A stretch of 49,444 bases of DNA from the NCBI RefSeq assembly GCF_014650115.1, contig NZ_BMUI01000042.1:1-49444 (forward strand), given 5' to 3'. A model generated the notes under the pieces. The model had not been told where the DNA came from, ran no database searches, and worked only from the letters and a program-made list of their open reading frames with translations. The translations under genes and the position numbers were made by a program. The stretch comes from Streptomyces olivaceoviridis. GTDB taxonomy: Bacteria > Actinomycetota > Actinomycetes > Streptomycetales > Streptomycetaceae. Positions 41,845 to 49,444 of the stretch are shown here, piece by piece (position 1 is the stretch's first letter; each line of letters begins with the position of its first letter).

Positions 41845-42496
41845 TCAGTGGGAGACGAGGTCTTGCAGTTGGTGGGCCAGGTCAGGGCTTGGCTGTGGGA
41901 TGGCCAGGCCGTCGAGCGTGTCAACGGCGAGGTCGTCGACGGCGCCCCTGACCGCTTCCTCTGGTACGGCGGTGACGTCGCCGGGCAGGTCGAGGTGGAC
42001 GGTCACGCTTCCGGGGCCGAGGGTGGTATCGAGGACCTCGTGAGCAACGGGCGCGTACTGGCAGGGTTCCGCCTCCAGGACGGTGATCTGCTCCGCCCAG
42101 CACTTCGCGTCACGCCACTCCCCGCGGGCACTGTCAACGACGGACACCGCCTCCAGCTCGACCAGTGCCCTCGCCGGCATGAGGCACAGCGGTCGAGACC
42201 GGCTTCCATCAACCACTGTACCGGCGGGATCGCGTGGGCCAGGCCGACGACCTCTGCCGTCTCCCGGTCCGGGGCGAGCAGCAACGTCGCTGCGCCGAAC
42301 TTTCCGGCATCCGCCAGCAGGAGCGCATCCGGTCGTGTACCACCTGGGGGTCGTCGCCGGGGGTGGCCGGACGGATCAGGTAGCGGCCCTGCACCTGCGG
42401 CGCTTCGGTGTTGTCCGGCCGCGCCGGCTGTGGCGCGTTGCGGCCGCTCTGCCCGGCGCCTCGAAGCGCGTCCCATGCCAACCATCCTGCACCCAT
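41845..42496 (-). pseudogene. Unrecognised gene downstream of the large pseudogene, frameshifted
   Basis: From ATG 42496 the pieces are MGAGWLAWDALRGAGQSGRN and QVQGRYLIRPATPGDDPQ, then in another frame DALLLADAGKFGAATLLLAP and VVGLAHAIPPVQWLMEAGLD, and from about 42185 in the third frame LVELEAVSVVDSARGEWRDA and VTVHLDLPGDVTAVPEEAVR to the stop at 41845. Repaired it would have about 215 residues. The start lies 38 bases after the stop of the large gene upstream, so the two formed an operon. I do not recognise a domain; the middle recalls an alpha/beta nucleotide-binding protein, but this is weak. Confidence 0.5.
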
Positions 42497-42533
42497 GCCG
42501 ACGTGCCGGGGCGGGTGTTGGTACGGCTGCCAT

Positions 42534-45090
42534 TCAGCAACCCGGCTGAGACACGTGGTTGACGGCGGCGAGCCCGTCGTCGTCCGCGGCGAGGTCTACC
42601 TCGCCGGCTTCGATCAGTGCCTGGCGCAGCTGCGCGGCCTCGGCCGGGCGGTCGGGCTCGGGCAGGGCTTCGGCTCTTTGCAGCAGGGCGCTGGCGTGGC
42701 GGCGGACGTCGCCGTCGTACGCGCCTTCGGGGGCGGGCGGGTGAGCACATACACGGCCAGGAGCAGGGCATCGGGCTCACGCGGGGGCGCGGCGGCGTGT
42801 TCGGCGACCCGGCCGGCGTCTTTCTGGGCCGGGGAGTGGGCGGCGCTGCGCCGGGCCAGGGGCAGCCACACTTCGTCCGGCAGCGCCGCGGCGAAGTAGC
42901 CGGCGTCCGCGAGCGCGCCGGGCGGCAGGCCGGCGTCGAGGGCAGCGGTCCACCACACCTGTTCAGTGTCCACCGCGGTCCGGTCGACCGGCCGCATCGC
43001 GGTGAAGAGGGCGAGGTGCCCCAGGAAGGCGGAGGCGGTCTCGGCGCCGCCCGGGCCGGCGGCCAGCTCACGCCAGGTGGCCACGGGATCGCCGAGCAGC
43101 TCGTCATGCCCGGTCAGCAGGGCGTGGATCACGCTGAACGCCGCGCGGCCGGACGGTTCCTCGCGCAGGGCTGCCAGGAGCTGGCCGCGGTCCAGGGCGG
43201 CGAGCAGCAGCGGATCGAGGCCGGGGCCGCGGCGGTCGTGCAGCCACGCGGCGGCCGGCGAGGGCCGGCCGGGGACGAGTCCGTACACCTCGTCGTGGTG
43301 GGCGGCGGTGAAGGCGGTGGCGCGGCGGTGCAGGAGGGGCAAGCGCGCTCCGATCACGGCGGCGACCGCCTCGTCGCCACCGCGGGCGGCCAGGACGCCG
43401 GCGACCAGGTTCAGGACGTCGCCGGGCATCTGGCCGTCCCGCAGGGCCCGGCTGGCGGCGTAGTCCAGGAGGCAGTCCAGCGCGCGCACCGCCGGGTGGG
43501 CGTCCAGCAGGCCCGCGGGCAGCCCCTGTTCCTCCCCGGCCGCCCGGTCGGAGGGCGGGCCGGCCGGGCCGCTGGCGGGCGTTGCCGGAGCGACCGCCGC
43601 CGCAGTCGGCGGCCGGGCGGCGGCGGGGTGGGTGAGCGGCTCGGTGAGGGCGTGCAACTGGTCCAGGACGGCCGGCAGGTCACCGCCGAGATCGCCCAGG
43701 CCGTCACCGGTGCGCCACACGAAGGTCAGCAGGCCGGACCACGCCCGGCCTGCGTACTCGCCCGCGTCCGGGAGTGGGGGTCGGAAGGTGCGGGCAGAGC
43801 GCGGCTGAGCGCGAGGGCGGCGAGCACGGCCTCGGCCGGGCCGGCGGGGAAGACCTCGGGACGGCGCGCGGCGGCTGCGGCGGCGGCGAGGTAGAACGCG
43901 CCGAGCCCCGGCAGGACGAGCGCGGCGAGCACGGCGGGGACATCGGCGGTCCAGGCCGCCGGGTCGGCCGCCACCACACGCTGCAGCACGGTCGCGTAGC
44001 CGGATGCACCCGCGTCCGGAGCGCCGGCCAGGGCCGCCGCGGCGGCGAGCGCGCCGGCCGCGGCGACCCGCTCCAGCAGGTCCTCCAGTTCGATCGTGGT
44101 GTGATGACGCGACCGCGGGCGGGCGGCACTGCGCGGGTCGGGCGGGCCGTCCGGCCGGGCCCGGCGCAGCGCGGCCAGCAGCGGGGCGAAGCCGGCCAGC
44201 AGCGGCGCGGGCAGGGCCGGCGACCAGGCCCACACCCGCAGCCAGGACACCAGCGGCTCCACGGCCTCACCGACCCGGCCGCACTGCTCGCCCAGGCGGC
44301 GCCGGGCAGGACCCGGTCGATCTCTTCGACGGCGGGGGCCGGACCGAGAGCCGCGCGGGCCCGCTGGTGCAGGCCGGCAGCCCGGCCGGGCGGGCAGGTC
44401 TCCAGCACCAGAGCGGCCAGCCGGGCGCCTTCCGGCGTCGGGCGGCCGGCCAGCAGCCGTACCGTGGCCTCCACCGCCCGGTCCCACCACTCCCCCACCT
44501 CCGCGGCGTGGGGGCCGGCGGCGGGCGGGTGGGCGGCGAGGTGAGCGGCGAGCACCCGGTCGTGCAGGTACTCGTCCGCGGCGGCGATCCGCGGCCAGGC
44601 CCGCGTCCGCTCGTCGAGCGGCAGGCCGGCCGCGGTGTCCGCCGCGGCGAGGTCGAGGACCGCGCGGGCCAAGAGCGGGCCCATCTCGAAGGACCGGGCC
44701 AAGGAAGACCCTCTCGTCCAGGACGCGGACCTCGTCCAGGTCGACGGAGGCGGAGGCGTGCCAGGACTGCCTGACAGGCGCGGTGATGTCGCGGTGCAGC
44801 AGGCCCGCCAGGGCGTTGCGGGCCGGGCGGGCCCAGCGGAACGGGCCGCTGGCGCCGGCATGGACAGTGAGCACCAGCTCCCGCAGCAGGCCGATGACGT
44901 CGTGGTCGGGCAGGCGGGCGGCCCACTGTCGCTGCAGGACCTCGGTCAGCTCGGGGAGCGGCTCGCGGCCGGCGTGCGCGCGCCGGCACGCGGCGTGGTA
45001 GGCCAGGTAGCCGGCGTGCCCGAGGTCGACGGTGTCCTTCAGCAGTGCCTCGACGACCAGGAGCCAGTCCCCGTCACCGGCCCCGGGCAT
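42534..45090 (-). pseudogene. Large unrecognised gene (about 850 aa), several frameshifts
   Basis: ATG 45090 follows CTGGGGG. The order of frames gives MPGAGDGDWLLVVEALLKDT, ELTEVLQRQWAARLPDHDVI (to about 44710), then MGPLLARAVLDLAAADTAAG and EVGEWWDRAVEATVRLLAGR, then SWLRVWAWSPALPAPLLAGF and VLQRVVAADPAAWTADVPAV, then EYAGRAWSGLLTFVWRTGDG, FTAAHHDEVYGLVPGRPSPA and VWWTAALDAGLPPGALADAG, and lastly HASALLQRAEALPEPDRPAE to TGA 42534-42536. At least four indels are needed (near 44710, 44290, 43790 and 42740). It is a long Ala/Leu-rich helical protein without a membrane helix or a motif I know. The helical-repeat look suggests a scaffold or an effector-associated protein, but I give it no function. 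Confidence 0.6.
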
Positions 45091-45208
45091 TGCCCCCAGG
45101 GCCGGTGGGCCTCGGGGCAGCACCCACGCCCTCCTGGGGTAAACCCCCTGTGCGAGAGGGTGACTGGCAGGCTGTTTCGGCTGGTCGCAGGCGCGGAGAC
45201 TCGGTGGC

Positions 45209-46285
45209 ATGACGATTTCCCCGCAGGCCGTAGCGGCCACCGTGCCCGGCGCCCGCCCCCGTCCCTCCGGTGCCGGAGCCGGCAGTGACTTCGCGCGGCT
45301 GTCCCGTCGTATCACCGAGGCGGGGCTGATGAGACGCCGTCCGGGCTACTACACGACGCGGCTCGGTCTGGTGATCGCGCTGACGGCGGGCGGATGGGGA
45401 GCCTTTGCCGCGCTCGGGGACACCTGGTGGCAGATGGCGACGGCCGCCTTCCTGGCGCTGATGTTCGGCCAGATCGCTCTCGTTGCCCACGATCTCGCGC
45501 ACCGTCAGGTATTCCGGCGACGCCGGCCGAGCGAATTGTGGGGCCGGCTCTTCGGCAATCTCGGGATCGGCATGAGCTACGGCTGGTGGATGAACAAGCA
45601 CACCCGTCACCACGCCAACCCCAACCACGAGGAACTCGACCCGGACGTCGCCCCGGACATCCTGGTGTGGTCCACGGAACAGGCCCGCGACGCCCGGGGC
45701 CTGGCCCGTCTCATCGGCGGTCACCAGGCGGGGCTGTTCTTCCCGCTGCTGACGCTGGAGGGCTTCAACCTGCATGCGGCGAGCCTGCGGGCGCTGCGCT
45801 CACCGGGCATGAAGCACCGGACGCTGGAGGCGGCGCTGCTCCTGCTTCACCTCGCGGCCTATCAGTCCGCCCTGTTCCTGGTGCTCTCCCCGGGCAAGGC
45901 GGTGGCGTTCCTCGCCGTGCACCAGTGTCTCTTCGGCGTCTACCTCGGGTGCACCTTCGCGCCGAACCACAAGGGCATGCCCACGTTCCGCGGCGACGAA
46001 CGGCCCGATTTCCTGCGCCGCCAGGTGCTCACCTCACGCAACGTGCGCGGCGGACGGCTGACCGACGTTCTGCTCGGCGGGCTCAACTACCAGATCGAGC
46101 ACCACCTGTTCCCGAGCATGCCCACGCCCCATCTGCGCCGTGCGCAGACCGTCGTCCGAGCCTACTGCGCGGAGATCGGCGTGCCCTACCACGAGACCGG
46201 CCTGATCCAGTCGTACCGCGAGGCCCTCACACATCTGCATCAGATCGGTGAGCCGATCCGGCAGCAGCGCCGAAGGGGCGCCTGA
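45209..46285 (+). CDS. Membrane fatty-acid desaturase
   Basis: A 358-residue integral-membrane di-iron desaturase that introduces a double bond into an acyl chain. The three histidine boxes are complete: HDLAHRQ (94-100), HTRHH (131-135) and QIEHH near residue 305. The hydrophobic helices LGLVIALTAGGWGAFAALG and TAAFLALMFGQIALV before box one, and FLVLSPGKAVAFLAV before box three, complete the usual layout. Q-x-E-H-H with a glutamine is typical of front-end and some delta-9-like acyl-lipid desaturases. ATG 45209 gives an N-terminal disordered segment of about 25 residues, which may be shorter if a later start is used. It lies divergently from the large pseudogene with 118 bases between. Confidence 0.9.
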   Translation: MTISPQAVAATVPGARPRPSGAGAGSDFARLSRRITEAGLMRRRPGYYTTRLGLVIALTAGGWGAFAALGDTWWQMATAAFLALMFGQIALVAHDLAHRQVFRRRRPSELWGRLFGNLGIGMSYGWWMNKHTRHHANPNHEELDPDVAPDILVWSTEQARDARGLARLIGGHQAGLFFPLLTLEGFNLHAASLRALRSPGMKHRTLEAALLLLHLAAYQSALFLVLSPGKAVAFLAVHQCLFGVYLGCTFAPNHKGMPTFRGDERPDFLRRQVLTSRNVRGGRLTDVLLGGLNYQIEHHLFPSMPTPHLRRAQTVVRAYCAEIGVPYHETGLIQSYREALTHLHQIGEPIRQQRRRGA

Positions 46286-46461
46286 CGTCGTCGGTGCAGT
46301 CGACGGCGTGGAGTACGACGCCGCCGGGTCCGCGGCCGCCGGCAAGCAGACCGCGGCCGCCGCGCGCGAACCGCTCACCCGGGCCGTCACCGCCGCCGCC
46401 CCGCTCATGCGCTGCCCCGACCCCCCCGCCATCGCTTTCAGGGTTCGGAAACAGGCACTGA

Positions 46462-47556
46462 AGGAGCGTTTTGTCCCGGCAAGGTTGTTTGGCGTTGAGT
46501 TGCGGGATGTTCCGACATGGGGCCGCTGGGGCAGATGTGTCTGATGCGGGGCGAAGGATTCGTGTCGTCATTCGACGGCCCGGTTCGTTCTGCTAGTTCC
46601 TGTCTGATCCCAACGCGCCCCCGGTTGGCCTCGTTTGCGCCCTGGGGAGGCGGCCTGCTCGACGGTACTACCGAAACATGACGCGACACCGCCCGTATCC
46701 CAGCGACCTCTCCGAGGCACGCTGGGAGCTGATCGGACCCACGCTCACCGCCTGGCGGGCTGAGCGCAGGGGCAAGGGCCTCGCCATCGGCCGCCCGCCT
46801 GAGCATGACCTGCGTCGCATCATGGACGCCATCCTCTACGTCGACCGCACCGGTATCCCCTGGCGGTATCTGCCGCACGACTTCGCCCCCTGGGAAACCG
46901 TCTACGGCTACTTCGCCACCTGGCAGAAGGAAGGTGTCTTCGACCAGCTCAACGGTCTCCTGCGGCACCTGGTCCGCCAGGCCGAAGGCCGTGACGGCGA
47001 GCCGAGTGCCTGCGTGCTGGACGCGCAGAGCGTGAAGACCTCCAGCAATGTGCCGGCGGCCGGCCAGGGCATCGACGCCGGCAAGAAAATCGCAGGCCGC
47101 AAGCGCCATATCGGGGTGGACACCCTCGGCCTGCTCCTGGCTGTCTGGGTCACCGCGGCGAGCGTTCCCGACAACGTCGGCGGCATGCACCTGATGTCCC
47201 ACATCGCCGTCGCCCACCCGCGTGTGACCAAGGCATGGGCCGACACCGGCTACCGCATCAAAGCCATCGAGCACGGCGCCCGCCTCGGCATCGACGTGGA
47301 AGTCGTCCAACGCGACCCCGGTATCAAAGGCTTCAAGGTGATTCCGCGACGCTGGGTGGTCGAGCGGACCTTCGGCTGGCTCATGCACCACCGCCGCCTC
47401 GCCCGCGACTACGAAACCCACCCCCACCGCTCCGAAGCCATGATCCACGTCGCCATGATCGACCTCATAAGCCGACGCCTTACCCGAGATTCCACCCCGA
47501 ACTGGCGCGACACCTGAACCTCGAACCAAACAACCCTGCCGGGACAAAACGCCCTT
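46462..47556 (+). mobile_element. IS5-family insertion sequence, apparently complete
   Basis: Inverted ends share GCGTTTTGTCCCGGCA and GGTTGTTTGG (46466-46492 and 47526-47552), extending to about 46462 and 47556. TGA lies on each side (46459-46461 and 47557-47559), a 3-bp TNA-type duplication like that of the element at 36412. The element is 1095 bp long and its transposase is intact, so it is the best candidate for an active element in the window. Confidence 0.85.
46678..47517 (+). CDS. IS5-family transposase, intact
   Basis: A 279-residue DDE transposase. The N-terminal DUF4096-type domain (SDLSEARWELIGPTLTAWRA ... DAILYVDRTGIPWRYLPHDF) is followed by the catalytic domain with Asp115 in VLDAQSVKTS, Asp189 in WADTGYR and Glu229 in VVERTFGWL. 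After the glutamate comes the usual R-R-L-A-R-D-Y-E. Length and all motifs are normal, and the gene fills the element between its ends. The 216-base leader upstream of the start holds no other gene. Confidence 0.92.
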   Translation: MTRHRPYPSDLSEARWELIGPTLTAWRAERRGKGLAIGRPPEHDLRRIMDAILYVDRTGIPWRYLPHDFAPWETVYGYFATWQKEGVFDQLNGLLRHLVRQAEGRDGEPSACVLDAQSVKTSSNVPAAGQGIDAGKKIAGRKRHIGVDTLGLLLAVWVTAASVPDNVGGMHLMSHIAVAHPRVTKAWADTGYRIKAIEHGARLGIDVEVVQRDPGIKGFKVIPRRWVVERTFGWLMHHRRLARDYETHPHRSEAMIHVAMIDLISRRLTRDSTPNWRDT

Positions 47557-47568
47557 TGAGCTTGGCAT

Positions 47569-47988
47569 TTAACCTACCGGGCGTGTGAGTCCCTGCTCCG
47601 TGACGCTGACGCGGTTGTCTTCGACCACAATCCGCCAGGGAGCACCAGTCTCGCCAAGGGCCTCGATGTGTCCGCTCAAAGTGTGGTCGAAGGTGAAGTC
47701 GGGGAATTCGGGTGCGTAGTACCTGCCCTGCAGGGGGCTCTGGAGCTCAGGGGCGAGCTCCGCGTCGGGCTTCAAGAACTGCCTGATCAGGTAGGCCATC
47801 CACTCGGCCGCGAACGGAAACTTGGTGCGCCGGCTCCACTCAATGCCCGTCCCCGATTCGGTGGGCACCCACTGGCAACGCAGGCCGGGCTGGCCCTGCG
47901 GAGGCTGGTTGATGTCGATGATGTCCCCGTCAGGCAGCACCAACCGGCCCGTGGAGAGGGTGGTGTAGGGACCGGAAAGCCGAGCCAT
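47569..47988 (-). CDS. Hypothetical protein, 139 aa
   Basis: An intact frame from ATG 47988, starting MARLSGPYTTLSTGRLVLPD. It contains GDIIDINQPPQGQPGLRCQW, WSRRTKFPFAAEWMAYLIRQ and HTLSGHIEALGETGAPWRIV and ends in TEQGLTRPVG. It looks like a beta-rich small cytosolic protein, perhaps an immunity-type protein, but I know no family. Its stop is only 10 bases from the TGA duplication of the IS5 element, so its 3' region or terminator may have been changed by the insertion. Confidence 0.6.
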   Translation of the reverse strand: MARLSGPYTTLSTGRLVLPDGDIIDINQPPQGQPGLRCQWVPTESGTGIEWSRRTKFPFAAEWMAYLIRQFLKPDAELAPELQSPLQGRYYAPEFPDFTFDHTLSGHIEALGETGAPWRIVVEDNRVSVTEQGLTRPVG

Positions 47989-48119
47989 CCGGCGTGTGCC
48001 GGCGAATCTGGTGAGATACGCCGACTCCGAGGCGTTCAGCGGCGGTGATACGTCTATGCGGCCTCTGAAAGTTGACGTACTCCGGCATCTGGCTCCTCCC
48101 GCAGTGCTCGCCTCGCCGA

Positions 48120-49388
48120 TTATTCACCGCCACGCCTGGGCTTGGTGCCCTTCTTGTGGTGGGCCGGGCGGCTGTATGCCTCGCCGGTCACGAGGACTCT
48201 GCCCACGTCGTGACGGGTGGCTGTGCGGCGGTTCTTCGAGCCGGGCGGTCGGCCAGGCCCGGGGCGGAACGGTTTCGGTGCACCTGCTGGAGAGCCGGTT
48301 TTCGCTCGCAGGTTCCTGAACCCCCGCCGGACGCGGGCGGGGGTGAGTCTGTTCGGTTCGGCCGGCTTCTCCCAGGGACGCCGTAGGTCGGCGGCCAGCG
48401 GGCGGGCGAGCCGGAGCTGGGTGTAGGCGGCGATGACCAGCCACGTCCACCGGTCTGCCGCCTCCGGGCTGCGGAGCCGGGGCTTGGTCCATCCGAGCGT
48501 CTGCTTGAACTGGCGGAACATGTGCTCGATGTCGAAGCGTCGCAGGAAGGACTGCCAGCAGCGGTCGAGGTCCGTCGCGGTGGCGGTGGTGCCCGACCAC
48601 CACCGCCAGAGCGGCTTGTCCACTCCGCCGCTGGGCAGCTTTTCCACGGCCAGGCGAATGACGGTGCCCTCGACGATGGGCAGTGGCCCTTCGTGATCGA
48701 GCCAGGCCGCCCGCCGGGTCAGCCTCGGGTGGAGCCGGTCCCACGCCTGGGCGGTCGCCTTCCCGTAGCGGCGGGTGTCCGTGACCGTCACGGCCTGCTC
48801 GGTGCCCCAGGTTGCCGAGTCGCCGAAGACGAATTCACCGCCGTGCTTGGGCGGTCGCCCACCTTGGGGATAGGACTGGGCATACTCCCTGAACGTGGGC
48901 GTCGGCCGGCGCATCACGCGGTCCGACCGCAGTCGGCCCAGGACCTCGACGGGCAGGTCGCCCATCAGGTGGGCGATGCGGGGCGCGTCATATCCGGCAT
49001 CCAGTACGACCAGGACGTTGGGGTCGCCCTGCTCCCACTGCCCGGCGGCGACGAGCCGTTCAACGACCTCTCGGAGCTGGACCGTGGTCACTGCGGCGAC
49101 ATCGGCGCCGGGGTTCAGGCGGACCGCGTCCAGTACCGCCGTCCATGAGGTCCGGCCAGCTTCCAGCGCGGCCACGACCGAGTAGGGCCAGCCCGGAACC
49201 ATCTGGTGCTTTGCCCCGCCGCGGCCGAACGTGTGGCAAAAAGCCCGGTCAGGGCAGGTGTTCGCGTCCGGCCGCAGCCACGGCGAGACGTCCGCGGCCA
49301 GCACGATCCGGCCGTCCGCGGCCCGCGGCAGCGGCACCGAGGCCAGTGCGCGGCGCAACCGGGCCACGTCGATCCGCCCCTGATTAAG
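48120..49388 (-). pseudogene. DDE transposase (IS701/NF041680-like), 5' end cut off
   Basis: From about 49388 leftward the frame reads LNQGRIDVARLRRALASVPL, IVLAADVSPWLRPDANTCPD (first D), VPGWPYSVVAALEAGRTSWT, VLVVLDAGYDAPRIAHLMGD (second D), LRRFDIEHMFRQFKQTLGWT (E) and a basic C-terminal tail (PGRPPGSKNRRTATRHDVGR) to the stop at 48120. The catalytic residues are present, but the N-terminal part is replaced at 49385-49390 by the end of another insertion sequence. The codons before LNQGRID come from that element, so the gene has no proper start. Confidence 0.75.
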
Positions 49389-49396
49389 ACCGTGTC

Positions 49397-49444
49397 CTAT
49401 GTGGTGAGGCGGACGAGTCGCTTGCAGCAGCACAGGGCTGCGGC
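49397..49444 (-). CDS. IS5-family transposase, C-terminal end only (window edge)
   Basis: The last bases, read on the - strand, give AALCCCKRLVRLTT-stop (stop at 49397-49399), the typical C-terminus of one group of Streptomyces IS5 transposases. ACCGTGTCCTATG just inside 49388 looks like its terminal repeat. The rest lies outside the window. Its insertion is what cut the transposase gene to the left. Confidence 0.6.
   Translation of the reverse strand, partial: AAALCCCKRLVRLTT

Noticed and set aside
42617..43894. A 425-aa + strand frame
   Set aside because: It is Gly/Arg-rich antisense of the large pseudogene, whose - strand frames read as natural protein.
1..49444. tRNA or rRNA genes
   Set aside because: I saw no cloverleaf with a T-loop GTTCGAATC-type motif in context and no rRNA-like conserved stretch.

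Overview
The base composition (very GC-rich, strong third-position G/C), GTG/TTG starts and gene families (a conservon operon, actinobacterial P450s, several Streptomyces-type insertion sequences) point to a Streptomyces or close relative. Intact genes lie beside many broken ones and there is no housekeeping block, apart from a stray moaA fragment. This looks like an accessory, decaying region such as a chromosome arm, an integrated element or a large plasmid; the sequence alone cannot separate these.

Layout. 0.2-3.5 kb: a phage tail/lysis module on the + strand (collagen-like fibre, glycine-rich tail protein, endolysin and others), with a reading-frame break in nearly every gene. 3.6-9.5 kb: an intact, well-preserved block. 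A + strand P450 converges on the - strand conservon operon cvnA-cvnB-cvnC-cvnD-P450 (sensor kinase-like protein, roadblock protein, DUF742 protein, Ras-like GTPase, P450 without an EXXR motif). 10.3-12.2 kb: a frameshifted remnant that looks like the C-terminal part of a conjugative relaxase. 12.2-18 kb: small cargo genes (unknown 213-aa protein, broken aminoglycoside-phosphotransferase-like gene, unknown 117-aa protein, ankyrin protein, two secreted proteins including a B-lectin, AraC-type regulator). 18.1-27.6 kb: a scrap yard of transposase and enzyme fragments around two intact exported hydrolases (Tat-type epoxide hydrolase, S33-type peptidase). 27.8-30.7 kb: dienelactone-hydrolase-like gene, broken XRE regulator and aldo/keto reductase. 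31.7-33.6 kb: MFS exporter followed by a truncated AurF-like diiron oxygenase. 33.7-36.3 kb: regulatory genes (HTH protein, anti-sigma-type ATPase, small membrane protein, GntR/PH-like/DUF1648 operon). 36.4-38.5 kb: two insertion sequences back to back. 38.5-41.3 kb: moaA remnant, then a MarR/hydrolase divergent pair with a striking nested palindromic operator. 41.8-45.1 kb: two unrecognised broken genes in tandem. 45.2-46.3 kb: an intact fatty-acid desaturase. 46.4-49.4 kb: an apparently complete IS5-family element, an unknown gene and a transposase cut by another insertion sequence.

The genes most clearly working together are the conservon block (membrane sensor to GTPase to P450, translationally coupled), the MarR-hydrolase divergon, the GntR-PH-DUF1648 operon, and the MFS-AurF pair, whose oxygenase is now dead. 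No tRNA, rRNA or CRISPR array was seen.
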